A stretch of DNA of 64,000 nucleotides from Aquabacterium humicola (GCF_030167915.1 NZ_JARGNB010000001.1:1984001-2048000); one strand, 5' to 3'; positions 27,676-37,045 are shown, counted from the first letter of the stretch. Program-made: numbers and translations. Notes: a model not told the origin generated them from the sequence alone.

Positions 27676-28365
27676 CTAACGCGGCGGGCGCGAGACCCGC
27701 AGCTGCAGCAGGCATCCCGTCGTGCCGCCGCCGTCGACGGCGCGCGCGACCGTTGTCCAGCGGTCGAGCGGCGTCTGCAGCACCGTCTGCACCGACCAGC
27801 CCGGCCGGGCGGCGCCGTCCTGCCGCGTCGCCAGCGTCACCCGCACCGGCTCGCCGCCGCCCAGCCAGCGCGGCTCGACCTGCAGCTCGCGCAGGCCGTC
27901 GGAGGCGGGCACCGGCTGCAGCTGCGCGCCCAGGCCCCGTGCGGAAGCTCCGCCCCGCGGCGCCGACGCCATGCCCGCGGGCAGCCACGCACCGACCAGT
28001 TCGTACTCGCGCGAAGCCGGCCGCTCGTCCTTCCAGCGCAGGCTGCCGAGCTCGCCGTTGGCCACCGTGATCTCCATCAGCGGCGCGCCCGCCGCGCCCG
28101 CCCCGACCGGCGACGAGCGCCACGTGCGTCCGCCCGCGCCCGCATCGGGCTCGACCGCGGTGCCGACCACCACGCTGCCCGGCGCCGCGTTCGACGCGCC
28201 GGTCGCGGTGCAGCGCAGTGCGAGCCGCAGCGGCACGTCGGGCAGCAGGGCCCGCGCCAGGTCCTCGCGATCCGGGCCCGGCCGCGGTGCCGCGGCTGCC
28301 GCGGCTGCCGCGGCGACGAGCAGCGCGCCGACGACGGCGGTGGGGAAACGATGCCGCAGGGCCAT
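27676..28365 (-). CDS. Hypothetical secreted protein
   Basis: 229 residues. Signal peptide with an unusually alanine-only core (AALLVAAAAAAAAA, cleavage near residue 26). The rest alternates short strands; the last third has WSVQTVLQTPLDRWTTVARAV, resembling the beta-rich regions seen in pilus- or secretin-associated proteins, and a Cys near the C terminus (TTGCLLQLRV). I do not recognise the family. It is convergent with mltA (15 bp apart) and follows the EamA permease gene on the same strand. An 'Ala-Pro-Arg-Gly' bias reflects the local GC content. Confidence 0.7.
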   Translation of the reverse strand: MALRHRFPTAVVGALLVAAAAAAAAAPRPGPDREDLARALLPDVPLRLALRCTATGASNAAPGSVVVGTAVEPDAGAGGRTWRSSPVGAGAAGAPLMEITVANGELGSLRWKDERPASREYELVGAWLPAGMASAPRGGASARGLGAQLQPVPASDGLRELQVEPRWLGGGEPVRVTLATRQDGAARPGWSVQTVLQTPLDRWTTVARAVDGGGTTGCLLQLRVSRPPR

Positions 28366-28418
28366 CGCGCGAGCTTACGCCCCGCCGCGCGGCGCGGGCG
28401 CGTCGCTGCGTGATGCCT

Positions 28419-29336
28419 TCAGCGCCGCAGCCATCCACGCAGCGCCGGCCACCACAGGTTCAGCGCCAGCCCGCCGACGACCAGCGCCGTCGCGCCGATC
28501 TTCCACCCCGGCAGCGGCTCGCCGAGCCACAGCGCCGAGGTGACCAGTCCGAACACCGGCACCAGCAGCGCCCAGGGCACCACCGTCGGCGCCGGGTGGC
28601 GCAGCAGCAGCCAGCCCCAGGCAGCGTAGCCGAACAGCGTATTGCCGACCGACTGCCACAACACGGCCGCCCAGGTCGGCCAGCCGGCGTGCGTGATGCC
28701 GTGCAGCATGCGCTCCGGGCCTTCGAGCAGCAGAGCAAGCCCGAGCAGTGGCGGCACCGAGAAGAGGCTCGCCCAGACGACGTAGGCCAGCATGTTGACG
28801 CGGCCGGCGCGCCGGCTGACCAGGTTGCCGGCGGCCCAGCAGAACGCGGCAGCCAGCACCATCAGCACCCCCAGCGGCGTCGTCGGGTGGGTGATCGCCC
28901 GCGTGTCGAGGTTCAGCGCGATCGTCAGCAGCCCGGCGGCGGCCAGCACCAGCGCGACCAGCTGGAAGGCGCGCGGCCGCTCGGGATGCGCGGTGCCGCG
29001 CGTGGCCAGCATCGCCAGCCCGATCGTGAAGAAGACCTGCGTCTGCACCACCAGCGACGCCAGCCCCGGCGAGATGTGCCCGCGCATCGCGACGAACAGC
29101 AGCCCGAACTGGCCGGCGCCGATCAGCACACCATAGGCCGCGAGATCCCGCCACGGCACCGCCGGCCGGGGCAGGATCAGCGCCGCCGGCAGCAGCGCGA
29201 AGACGAAGCGCAGGGTCGCCAGCGTCAGCGGCGGCATCTCGTCCAACGCGATGCGGATGATCGCGAAGTTGGTGCCCCAGACGGCGACGACGGCCAGCGC
29301 CAGCAGCGCGTGGCCCAGCGGCAGCGTGGCGGTCAT
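28419..29336 (-). CDS. EamA/DMT-family permease
   Basis: 305 residues with about ten transmembrane helices arranged as two EamA repeats. Repeat one contains WGTNFAIIRIALDEMPPLTLATLRFVFAL and repeat two WLLLRHPAPTVVPWALLVPVFGLVTSALWLGEPL, both matching the RhaT/YdcZ-like drug/metabolite exporters. The substrate is probably an amino acid or other metabolite. Seven bases separate its ATG from the Lrp-type regulator's stop, so the two are likely co-transcribed; Lrp-type regulators often control such exporters. Confidence 0.9.
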   Translation of the reverse strand: MTATLPLGHALLALAVVAVWGTNFAIIRIALDEMPPLTLATLRFVFALLPAALILPRPAVPWRDLAAYGVLIGAGQFGLLFVAMRGHISPGLASLVVQTQVFFTIGLAMLATRGTAHPERPRAFQLVALVLAAAGLLTIALNLDTRAITHPTTPLGVLMVLAAAFCWAAGNLVSRRAGRVNMLAYVVWASLFSVPPLLGLALLLEGPERMLHGITHAGWPTWAAVLWQSVGNTLFGYAAWGWLLLRHPAPTVVPWALLVPVFGLVTSALWLGEPLPGWKIGATALVVGGLALNLWWPALRGWLRR

Positions 29337-29343
29337 CGTGCGG

Positions 29344-29943
29344 TCATCGTTGGGGCGTGGGCCGCAGGTGCGCCAGCGGCAGCGCCGCGCCCGACTTCAC
29401 TTCGCCGAGCGAGAAACTGGTGTGGATGTCCTTCACGTTCGGCAGCTTGAACAGCGTGTCCATCGACCAGCGCGAGTAGGCGTCGAGGTCGGTCGTCACG
29501 ACATGCAGCTCGAAGGTGCCGGCACCGCTGATGTAGTGGCAGGCGGTGACCTCGGGCAGCGCGCGGATCGCGTCTTCGAGCGCGCGCGTCGCGGCGGCGT
29601 TGTTGCGCTCGGCATCGACGCGCACGAAGGCCAGCACGCCCAGGCCGATGCGGCGGCGGTCGAGCTCGGCGCGGTAGCCGGTGATGTAGCCCTGCGCCTC
29701 CAGCCACTTGACGCGGCGCCAGGTCGGCGCGGCCGACAGGCCGATGCGCGCGGCGAGCTCGGCATTCGACAGCCGCGCATCCTGCTGCAGCTCGGCCAGG
29801 ATCGCGACGTCGTAGCGGTCGAGCCCCTGGTCCGGCGCGGGCATCGCGGGGTCGCCCGGAGGGCTTTCGCCAGGCGCGGCCGCGGTGCTCAGCGTTTTCC
29901 CTGGACCGGGCTTCTTGAGCACCTTTCTTTCTCTGGATGGCAT
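29344..29943 (-). CDS. Lrp/AsnC-family transcriptional regulator
   Basis: 199 residues from ATG 29943, or 166 from ATG 29844; the conserved part starts at LDRYDVAILAELQQDARLSN, so the shorter form is closer to the family length and the first 33 Pro/Lys-rich residues may be untranslated. N-terminal helix-turn-helix (NAELAARIGLSAAPTWRRVKWLEAQG) and C-terminal RAM domain that binds amino acids (VTACHYISGAGTFELHVVTTDL). It is divergent from the indolepyruvate oxidoreductase gene and upstream of a permease; both are plausible targets, with an aromatic or branched amino acid as effector. Confidence 0.88.
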   Translation of the reverse strand: MPSRERKVLKKPGPGKTLSTAAAPGESPPGDPAMPAPDQGLDRYDVAILAELQQDARLSNAELAARIGLSAAPTWRRVKWLEAQGYITGYRAELDRRRIGLGVLAFVRVDAERNNAAATRALEDAIRALPEVTACHYISGAGTFELHVVTTDLDAYSRWSMDTLFKLPNVKDIHTSFSLGEVKSGAALPLAHLRPTPQR

Positions 29944-30055
29944 GGTCAGCGCAAGAATGTTGCCGGGAGTATGGTCCGAGCGGCAAAGAAAGAAAAGACT
30001 TCGCAAGCCCGTTTTCCTACACTGACCGACTTTGCCACGCGTGGAGCCGCCGCCC

Positions 30056-33000
30056 ATGAACGCCCCCCTGCCCGAGTCGATCCGCAAGGCCCTCGAGACC
30101 GTGTCGCTCGAAGACAAGTACGCGCTCGACCACGGCCGCGCCTTCATGAGCGGGGTGCAGGCGCTGGTGCGCCTGCCGATGCTGCAGCGCCAGCGCGATG
30201 CGCTGGCCGGCCTGAACACCGGCGGCTTCATCAGCGGCTACCGCGGCTCGCCGCTGGGCGGCTACGACCAGGCGCTGTGGGCGGCGAAGAAGCACCTGGC
30301 GGAGAACAACATCGTCTTCCAGCCCGGCGTCAACGAAGAGCTCGGCGCCACCGCGGTGTGGGGCACGCAGCAGCTGGACCTCTATCCGAAGGAGAAGAAG
30401 CACGACGGCGTCTTCGGCATCTGGTACGGCAAGGGCCCGGGCGTCGACCGCTGCTCCGACGTCTTCAAGCACGCCAACATGGCCGGCACCTCGAAGCATG
30501 GCGGCGTGATCGCCATCGCCGGCGACGACCACGTCAGCAAGAGCTCGACCGCCGCGCACCAGAGCGACCACATCTTCAAGGCCTGCGGCCTGCCGGTGTT
30601 CTTCCCGTCGAACGTGCAGGACATCCTCGACATGGGGCTGCACGCCTTCGCGATGAGCCGCTTCTCCGGCGTGTGGACCGGCATGAAGACGATCCAGGAG
30701 GTGGTCGAGTCGTCGTCGTCGGTGATCGTCGATGCCGACCGCGTGAAGATCATCCTGCCCGAGGACTTCCAGATGCCGCCGGGCGGCCTGCACATCCGCT
30801 GGCCCGATCCGCCGCTGGAGCAGGAAGCGCGGCTGATGGACTACAAGTGGTACGCGGCGCTGGCCTACGTGCGCGCGAACAAGCTCAACCACAACGTCAT
30901 CGCCGGCCCGAACGACCGCTTCGGCATCATCGCCACCGGCAAGGCCTACAACGACACGCGCCAGGCGCTGGCGGACCTGGGCCTGGACGACGCCGCCTGC
31001 GCGCGGCTGGGCATCCGGCTGCACAAGGTCAACGTGGTGTGGCCGCTGGAGGCGACGATCACGCGCGATTTCGCGCAGGGGCTGCAGGAGATCCTCGTCG
31101 TCGAGGAGAAGCGCCAGGTCATCGAGTACCAGCTGAAGGAACAGCTCTACAACTGGCGTCCCGACGTGCGGCCGAACGTGCTCGGCAAGTTCGACGAGCC
31201 CGAGGACAGCGCCGGCGGCGAATGGTCGATGCCGAACCCGAGCCAGAACTGGCTGCTGCGCGCGAAGGCCGACCTGACGCCGGCGATCATCGCCAAGGCG
31301 ATCGCCAAGCGGCTGAAGAAGCTGGGCGTCGATGCCGACACCACGCGCCGCATGGACGAGCGCATCGCGGTGATCGAGGCCAAGGAAGCCGCGCTGGCGC
31401 TGATGGACACCTCCACCGGCGAGCGCGCGCCGTGGTTCTGCTCCGGCTGCCCGCACAACACCTCGACGCGCGTGCCCGAGGGCTCGCGCGCGGTGGCCGG
31501 CATCGGCTGCCACTACATGACGGTGTGGATGGACCGCAGCACCAGCACCTTCACGCAGATGGGCGGCGAAGGCGTGCCCTGGGTCGGCCAGGCGCCGTTC
31601 ACGAGCACGAAGCACATCTTCGCCAACCTCGGCGACGGCACCTACTTCCACAGCGGCTCGCTGGCGATCCGGCAGTCGATCGCCGCCGGCGTCAACATCA
31701 CCTACAAGGTGCTCTACAACGACGCCGTCGCGATGACCGGCGGCCAGCGCGTCGGCGAGCGGCCCGAGGGCCACTCGGTGCTGCAGATCATGAACAGCCT
31801 GATCTCCGAGGGCGTGAAGAAGCTGGTGATCGTCACCGACCAACCCGAGAAGTACGACGGCGTCGCACTGGCCCCGGGCGTCACGGTGCACCACCGCGAC
31901 GAGCTCGATGCGATCCAGCGCCAGCTGCGCGAGCTCGAAGGCGTCACCGCGATCATCTACGACCAGACCTGCGCCACCGAGAAGCGCCGCCGCCGCAAGC
32001 GGGGCACGATGGCCGAGAGCGACAAGCGCGTCGTGATCAACGAAGCGGTCTGCGAAGGCTGCGGCGACTGCTCGGTGCAGTCGAACTGCCTGTCGGTCGA
32101 GCCGGTGGAGACCGAGTTCGGCCGCAAGCGCCGCATCAACCAGAACACCTGCAACAAGGACTTCTCCTGCGTGAAGGGCTTCTGCCCGAGCTTCGTCACC
32201 GTCGAGGGCGGCACGCTGAAGAAGCCGAAGAAGGCCACGAAGGGCGACCTGTCGTCGCTGCCGCCGCTGCCGGAGCCGGCGCTGCCGCTGGCCGAAACCG
32301 CGTGGGGCATCGTCGTCGCCGGCGTCGGCGGCACCGGCGTGATCACCATCGGCCAGCTGCTGGGCATGGCCGCCCACCTCGAAGGCAAGGGCATCGTCAC
32401 GCAGGACGCCGGCGGCCTGGCGCAGAAGGGCGGCTCGACCTGGAGCCACATCCAGATCGCCAACCGCCCGGAGGCGATCCACACCACCAAGGTCGACACC
32501 GCGAAGGCGGATCTCGTGATCGCCTGCGACGCGATCGTCGGCGCGCAGAAGTACACGATGCAGGTGATGCAGCAGGGCCGCACCTTCGTCGCGATGAACA
32601 ACCACGGCACGCCGAGCGCGGCCTTCGTCGTCAATCCCAACTGGCAGTTCCCCGCCGGCAGCTGCGAAGCCGCGCTGGTGCGGGCGGTCGGACAGGACCA
32701 CCTGCGCTCGTTCGATGCCGAACAGGTCGCCGTGCAGATGCTGGGCGACAGCATCTACACCAACCCGCTGATGCTGGGCTACGCGTGGCAGGCCGGCCGC
32801 ATCCCGCTGTCGCATGCCGCGCTGATGCGCGCGATCGAGCTCAACGGCGTGCAGGTAGACAACAACAAGGCTGCCTTCGAATGGGGCCGCCGCTGCGCGC
32901 ACGACCTGGCCTCGGTGCAGGCGATGTTCAAGGCTGCACAGGTGATCGAGTTCGTCAGGAAGCCGTCGCTCGACGAGGTGGTGAACAAGCGCATCGAGTT

Positions 33001-33625
33001 CCTCACCGGCTACCAGGACGCCGCCTACGCGCAGGTCTACAAGGCCTTCGTCGACAAGGTGCGGGCGGCCGAGAGCGGGCTGGGCAAGGGCACGGCCTTC
33101 AGCGAAGCCGTAGCGCGGTACCTCTTCAAGCTGATGGCCTACAAGGACGAGTACGAGGTCGCGCGCCTGCACACCGACCCGGCCTTCCTGGCGAAGATCG
33201 ACGCGATGTTCGAAGGCGACTACAAGCTGGTGCACCACCTCGCGCCGCCGCTGACCGCCAAGCGCAACGAGAAGGGTGAGTTGGTCAAGAAGCCGTTCGG
33301 CCCGTGGATGCGCACCGCGTTCGGCGTGATGGCGAAGCTGAAGGGCCTGCGCGGTGGCGCGCTGGATGTCTTTGGCAAGACCGAAGAACGCCGCACGGAG
33401 CGCCAGCTGATCGTCGACTACCGCAACTGCATCGACGAGCTGCTGAAGGGCCTGAACGCGGACAACCTCGCTTCGGCGGCCGAGATCGCGCGCATTCCCG
33501 AGGAGATCCGCGGCTATGGCCACGTGAAGGAGCGCCACCTCGCCGCCGCCCGCGCGAAGTGGGACGGCCTGATGGCACGCTGGCGCCAGGGCGCCGGTGC
33601 CGGCGCCGGCAGCCGGGCCGCCTGA
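30056..33625 (+). CDS. Indolepyruvate ferredoxin oxidoreductase (fused subunits)
   Basis: 1189 residues from ATG 30056 after GTGGAG; a TTG at 30032 is an alternative. It oxidises aryl pyruvates to aryl-acetyl-CoA during aromatic amino acid breakdown. N-terminal pyrimidine domain (GGFISGYRGSPLGGYDQALW), TPP-binding domain with NLGDGTYFHSG, an iron-sulfur segment near residues 666-710 (CEGCGDCSVQSNC, CNKDFSCVKGFC), a gamma domain GVGGTGVITIGQLLGMAA near 755 and a C-terminal tail domain. The long single-chain form is typical of proteobacteria and differs from the archaeal IorA/IorB pair. Divergent from an Lrp-type regulator. Confidence 0.95.
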   Translation: MNAPLPESIRKALETVSLEDKYALDHGRAFMSGVQALVRLPMLQRQRDALAGLNTGGFISGYRGSPLGGYDQALWAAKKHLAENNIVFQPGVNEELGATAVWGTQQLDLYPKEKKHDGVFGIWYGKGPGVDRCSDVFKHANMAGTSKHGGVIAIAGDDHVSKSSTAAHQSDHIFKACGLPVFFPSNVQDILDMGLHAFAMSRFSGVWTGMKTIQEVVESSSSVIVDADRVKIILPEDFQMPPGGLHIRWPDPPLEQEARLMDYKWYAALAYVRANKLNHNVIAGPNDRFGIIATGKAYNDTRQALADLGLDDAACARLGIRLHKVNVVWPLEATITRDFAQGLQEILVVEEKRQVIEYQLKEQLYNWRPDVRPNVLGKFDEPEDSAGGEWSMPNPSQNWLLRAKADLTPAIIAKAIAKRLKKLGVDADTTRRMDERIAVIEAKEAALALMDTSTGERAPWFCSGCPHNTSTRVPEGSRAVAGIGCHYMTVWMDRSTSTFTQMGGEGVPWVGQAPFTSTKHIFANLGDGTYFHSGSLAIRQSIAAGVNITYKVLYNDAVAMTGGQRVGERPEGHSVLQIMNSLISEGVKKLVIVTDQPEKYDGVALAPGVTVHHRDELDAIQRQLRELEGVTAIIYDQTCATEKRRRRKRGTMAESDKRVVINEAVCEGCGDCSVQSNCLSVEPVETEFGRKRRINQNTCNKDFSCVKGFCPSFVTVEGGTLKKPKKATKGDLSSLPPLPEPALPLAETAWGIVVAGVGGTGVITIGQLLGMAAHLEGKGIVTQDAGGLAQKGGSTWSHIQIANRPEAIHTTKVDTAKADLVIACDAIVGAQKYTMQVMQQGRTFVAMNNHGTPSAAFVVNPNWQFPAGSCEAALVRAVGQDHLRSFDAEQVAVQMLGDSIYTNPLMLGYAWQAGRIPLSHAALMRAIELNGVQVDNNKAAFEWGRRCAHDLASVQAMFKAAQVIEFVRKPSLDEVVNKRIEFLTGYQDAAYAQVYKAFVDKVRAAESGLGKGTAFSEAVARYLFKLMAYKDEYEVARLHTDPAFLAKIDAMFEGDYKLVHHLAPPLTAKRNEKGELVKKPFGPWMRTAFGVMAKLKGLRGGALDVFGKTEERRTERQLIVDYRNCIDELLKGLNADNLASAAEIARIPEEIRGYGHVKERHLAAARAKWDGLMARWRQGAGAGAGSRAA

Positions 33626-33639
33626 CCCGCGTCGCGCCG

Positions 33640-34518
33640 ATGCCGGCCCGCTGGCACGCGATCGCCGCCGCGACGGCCCACGACGCCGCGGCCCGCGTGC
33701 CGTTCCTCGTTCTCGATGGCGACGAGGTGCTGGAAGCCGGCTCGGTGGCGCGCGCGCACCTCGCCGCGCTGGCGCGCTGGCCAGCCGAACTGCGCATCGA
33801 TGCCGCCGGCGTCACGCTGCGGGTGCCCGCCGGCGCGCGCGACGCCTTCTTCGCCGAGGCGAACACCTGGCTGCACCGCGAAGGCCTGCTGGTCGGCTGG
33901 CGCAGCGAGACCTACCCCGTCGACGCGCTGGCCGATCGACGCCGCCTCGCGCGGTTCGAGCGCACCGCGTCGCGCTTCTGGGGCACGCTGACCTACGGCG
34001 CGCACTGCAACGGCTACGTCGCCGGCGCCGATGGGCGGCCCGAGGCGCTGTGGATCGCCCGGCGGGCGTGGAGCAAGCCCACCGACCCCGGCCTGCTGGA
34101 CAACCTGATCGGCGGCGGCGTGCCCGCCGACCAGAGCCCGCTCGAGGCGGTGCTGCGCGAGGGCTGGGAGGAAGCCGGCCTGGCACCGCGGCAGATGCTG
34201 GACCTCCAGCCCGGCTACGTGCTGCGCCTCGGCCGCGACATCCCCGAAGGTTTCCAGCGCGAGCACCTGAGCGTCTTCGACCTCGCGCTGCCGGTCGGCC
34301 TGACGCCGCAGAACCAGGACGGCGAGGTCGGCGAGCTGATGTTGCTGCCGATCGCCGAGGCGCTGGCACTGGCCGCGACCGACGCGATGACCGTCGATGC
34401 CGGCCTGGTGACCCTGGACTTCGCGCTGCGCCACCGGCTGCTGCCTGCGGCGGCGCTGGAGGCGCTCGAGACGGCCATCGCCGGCTTGCGCATCGGCCCG
34501 ACCATGCTGGCGCATTGA
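33640..34518 (+). CDS. Nudix hydrolase with DUF4743 (TPK-like)
   Basis: 292 residues from ATG 33640, 14 bp after the oxidoreductase gene, so probably co-transcribed. N-terminal DUF4743 domain (about residues 1-120: VPFLVLDGDEVLEAGSV, WRSETYPV) precedes the Nudix fold with the box GVPADQSPLEAVLREGWEEA near residues 167-187. The first Glu of the Nudix consensus is Gln here, while REGWEEAGL keeps the metal ligands. Eukaryotic relatives are annotated as thiamine pyrophosphokinase-like; members hydrolyse oxidised thiamine diphosphate derivatives, which would fit its neighbour, a TPP enzyme. That link is inference. Confidence 0.88.
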   Translation: MPARWHAIAAATAHDAAARVPFLVLDGDEVLEAGSVARAHLAALARWPAELRIDAAGVTLRVPAGARDAFFAEANTWLHREGLLVGWRSETYPVDALADRRRLARFERTASRFWGTLTYGAHCNGYVAGADGRPEALWIARRAWSKPTDPGLLDNLIGGGVPADQSPLEAVLREGWEEAGLAPRQMLDLQPGYVLRLGRDIPEGFQREHLSVFDLALPVGLTPQNQDGEVGELMLLPIAEALALAATDAMTVDAGLVTLDFALRHRLLPAAALEALETAIAGLRIGPTMLAH

Positions 34519-34524
34519 CGATCG

Positions 34525-34553
34525 GGGAACTTTTTCGTTCAGGGAATCTGAAG
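34525..34553 (+). promoter_or_regulatory. ECF-sigma-type promoter upstream of cytochrome b561-YceI genes
   Basis: GGGAACTTTTT starts at 34525, with TCTGAAG 16 bp after the GGAAC core (34547-34553). GGAAC -35 elements are the signature of ECF sigma factors. The same GGGAACTTTT is found upstream of the ECF sigma gene at 48.2 kb. It lies in the 91-bp gap before the cytochrome gene. Confidence 0.5.
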
Positions 34554-34609
34554 TAGCGCCTCAAGTGCGCTGAACGCGGCGCCGCGATCGGATCGGCACA
34601 CTGCCCGTC

Positions 34610-35164
34610 ATGCCGCCGCCGACCGTCACTACCACCACCGCCCGCTACAGCACGCCGGCCATCGTGCTGCACTGGCTGCTGGCGCTGATGATCCTGGGGT
34701 CGCTGGGCGTGGGCTTCTACATGACCGGGCTGTCGATGTCGCCGGCGCGGCTGAAGCTCTACAACTGGCACAAGTGGGCCGGCGTGACCATCCTCGTGCT
34801 CAGCGCCGCGCGGCTGCTGTGGCGCCTGACGCACCGGCCGCCTGCCGAGCCGCCGATGCCGGCCTGGCAGGCCCAGGCCGCCGGCGCGGCGCACGGGCTG
34901 CTGTACGTGCTGTTCTTCGCCGTGCCGCTGGTCGGCTGGGCCTACAGCTCGGCCGCCGGGTTCCCGATCGTCTGGTTCGGCGTGCTGCCGCTGCCGGACT
35001 TCGTCAGCCCCGACAAGGCGCTGGCCGAGGCCATCAAGCCCTGGCATGGCCGCCTCGCCTACGGGCTGGCCGTCGTCGTCGTGCTTCACGTGGCCGCGGC
35101 GCTGAAGCACCACTTCGTCGACCGCGACGGCCTGCTGCTGCGCATGATGCCCGGTCGCGGTTAG
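34610..35164 (+). CDS. Cytochrome b561-type membrane protein
   Basis: 184 residues with four transmembrane helices. Haem-ligand histidines are visible in VLHWLLALMI (His21), NWHKWAGV, AAHGLLYVLFF and VLHVAAALKHHF, the bacterial b561 pattern (YodB/CybB group). These proteins shuttle electrons between quinone and periplasmic acceptors or superoxide. A CACACT hexamer ends seven bases before the ATG, and an ECF-type promoter lies 57 bp upstream. It leads a run of three yceI genes, a common partnership (b561 with YceI). Confidence 0.93.
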   Translation: MPPPTVTTTTARYSTPAIVLHWLLALMILGSLGVGFYMTGLSMSPARLKLYNWHKWAGVTILVLSAARLLWRLTHRPPAEPPMPAWQAQAAGAAHGLLYVLFFAVPLVGWAYSSAAGFPIVWFGVLPLPDFVSPDKALAEAIKPWHGRLAYGLAVVVVLHVAAALKHHFVDRDGLLLRMMPGRG

Positions 35165-35245
35165 CCCTCCGATACACATCCGCTGCGTCCGCGGGGTGAC
35201 GACCTCCGTAGGTGCGCGCACCCCCCTCTTGCGCTCGAACCCACC

Positions 35246-35812
35246 ATGCAACGCTTCCTCGCCCTCACCGCCTTTGTCCTCGCCAGCGCTGCCGGCGCTT
35301 CCGGCGCCTCTGCCCAGACCGTCGTGCCCGCGCAGAGCGAGATCGGCTTCGTCAGCAAGCAGATGGGCGTGCCCGTCGAGGGCAAGTTCAAGAAGTTCAG
35401 CGCGCAGCTGACGCTCGATCCGAAGAAGCCCGAGGCCGGGAACGTGAACCTGGTGATCGAGACCGGTTCGGCGAGCTTCGGCGCCGCGGAAACCGATGCC
35501 GAGGTGCCGAAGGCCACCTGGTTCAACGTCGCGAAATTCCCGCAGGCGAGCTTCCAGTCCACCGCGATCAAGGCCGCCGGCGCGGGCAAGTTCGAAGTGA
35601 CCGGCAAGCTGACCATCAAGGGCAGCGTGCGCGACGTGGTCGTGCCGGTGGCGGTGACGCAGACAGGCGCCACCAGCACCGCGACCGGCAGCTTCACGAT
35701 CAAGCGGCTGGATTTCAAGATCGGCGAAGGCGAATGGGCCGATACCTCGATGGTCGCCAACGACGTGCAGGTGAAGTTCAAGCTGGCCCTCAACGGGCTG
35801 GCGCCGCTGTAA
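35246..35812 (+). CDS. YceI-family periplasmic protein, copy 1
   Basis: 188 residues. Signal peptide (FLALTAFVLASAAGASGASA, cleavage near residue 24) followed by the YceI lipocalin-like barrel, which binds polyisoprenoid lipids. Compared with the next two copies it is divergent: it lacks the CGG-containing cysteine segment and ends FKLALNGLAPL. The AETDAEVPKATWFNVAKFPQASF stretch is the family's central signature. It is the first of three tandem copies after cytochrome b561. Confidence 0.93.
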   Translation: MQRFLALTAFVLASAAGASGASAQTVVPAQSEIGFVSKQMGVPVEGKFKKFSAQLTLDPKKPEAGNVNLVIETGSASFGAAETDAEVPKATWFNVAKFPQASFQSTAIKAAGAGKFEVTGKLTIKGSVRDVVVPVAVTQTGATSTATGSFTIKRLDFKIGEGEWADTSMVANDVQVKFKLALNGLAPL

Positions 35813-35879
35813 CCCCTCCCGCGCCGCACCGGCGGTGCGCCCTCCCTTTCCAACCCACCCCCTCGTTCTGGAGAACCGC

Positions 35880-36455
35880 ATGATCCGCACCCTCGTCGCC
35901 GCCGCCGCGCTGGCCACCACCGCGCTCGGCGCCCACGCCAGCGGCGCCACCTACGCGCTCGATCCGACGCACACCTTCGTCACCTTCGAGATCGGCCACT
36001 TCGGCACGTCGACCAACCGCGGCCGCTTCGACAAGAAGGCCGGCTCGGCGCAGTTCGACCGCGCGGCCAAGGCCGGCAAGCTCGAGGTGACGATCGACAC
36101 CACGTCGATCAATACCGGCGTGACCCCCTTCGACAAGCACCTGCAGAGCAAGGACTTCTTCAACGTCGCCGAGCACCCGACCGCGAAGTTCGTCGCCGAC
36201 AAGCTGACCTTCTCGGGCGACAAGGTCACCGAAGTGCCGGGCCAGCTGACGCTGCTGGGCAAGACCGCGCCGGTGACGCTGAAGGCCACCAACTTCAACT
36301 GCTACGACAACCCGATGCTCAAGCGCGAGGTCTGCGGCGGCGACTTCGAGACGACCATCCAGCGCAGCCAGTTCGGCATGGACTGGGGCCTGAAGATGGG
36401 CTTCCCCGACAACGTGCGTCTGGTCGTGCAGGTCGAAGCCATCAAGCAGCAGTAA
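35880..36455 (+). CDS. YceI-family periplasmic protein, copy 2
   Basis: 191 residues from ATG 35880 after CTGGAG; the upstream in-frame ATG 35835 would precede the signal peptide (MIRTLVAAAALATTALGAHA) and is not used. YceI barrel with YALDPTHTFVTFEIGHFG, NTGVTPFDKHLQSKDFFNV and two cysteines in NCYDNPMLKREVCGGDF that may form a disulfide. It is closest to copy 3, with which it shares this Cys-containing insert. Confidence 0.94.
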   Translation: MIRTLVAAAALATTALGAHASGATYALDPTHTFVTFEIGHFGTSTNRGRFDKKAGSAQFDRAAKAGKLEVTIDTTSINTGVTPFDKHLQSKDFFNVAEHPTAKFVADKLTFSGDKVTEVPGQLTLLGKTAPVTLKATNFNCYDNPMLKREVCGGDFETTIQRSQFGMDWGLKMGFPDNVRLVVQVEAIKQQ

Positions 36456-36466
36456 GCTCCCCCGCC

Positions 36467-37045
36467 ATGAAGTCCGTTGCCGCGCTGGCCCTCACGCTCG
36501 CGGCGACGGCATGCTTCGGCCAGGCCGCGGCCCCCGGCACCGACTTCCGCCTCGACCCGACGCACAGCTTCGTGCACTTCGAGGTCGTGCACTTCGGCGC
36601 GTCCACCCTGCGCGGCCGCTTCGGCCCGCTCGAGGGCAGCCTCGAGTTCGACCGCGCCGCGCGCCGCGGCCGCGTGCAGGTGGTGATCGACACCGCCAAG
36701 GTCAGCACCGGCCTGCCGGTGCTCGACGCCCGGCTGCGCGAGCCGGACTTCCTCTCGGTCGAGGCGCATCCCCAGGCCTTCTTCGTCGCCGAGCGCTTCG
36801 ACATCGACGCGCAGGGCAAGGTCACGTCGGTGCGCGGCGAGTTCACGCTGCGCGGCTCGAGCCAGCCGCTGGAGCTGAAGGCCACGCGCTTTCGCTGCTA
36901 CACCAGCCCGCTGATCCGGCGCGAGGTCTGCGGCGGCGACTTCGAGGCGACGCTGGTGCGCAGCAGCTTCGGCATCACCCACAGCCTGCCCTTCGTCGCC
37001 GACACGGTGAAGCTGCTGGTGCAGGTGGAGGCGATCGCGCAGTGA
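36467..37045 (+). CDS. YceI-family periplasmic protein, copy 3
   Basis: 192 residues, 11 bp after copy 2 and so almost certainly on the same message. Signal peptide MKSVAALALTLAATACFGQA, then the YceI barrel: RLDPTHSFVHFEVVHFGAS, ARLREPDFLSVEAHPQAFF, and CYTSPLIRREVCGGDFEAT matching copy 2 with both cysteines. Binding-pocket residues differ between copies, so they may hold different lipids or quinones. No known enzyme activity. Confidence 0.94.
   Translation: MKSVAALALTLAATACFGQAAAPGTDFRLDPTHSFVHFEVVHFGASTLRGRFGPLEGSLEFDRAARRGRVQVVIDTAKVSTGLPVLDARLREPDFLSVEAHPQAFFVAERFDIDAQGKVTSVRGEFTLRGSSQPLELKATRFRCYTSPLIRREVCGGDFEATLVRSSFGITHSLPFVADTVKLLVQVEAIAQ

Noticed and set aside
27669-27682. Short hairpin CCGCG-CTAA-CGCGG between mltA and the next gene
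   Set aside because: Five base pairs with no T tract; too weak to call a terminator, though the position is suitable.
30017-33538. 1173-codon minus ORF opposite the indolepyruvate oxidoreductase gene
   Set aside because: Antisense shadow with low-complexity composition and no domain; the plus-strand gene has complete TPP and iron-sulfur motifs.
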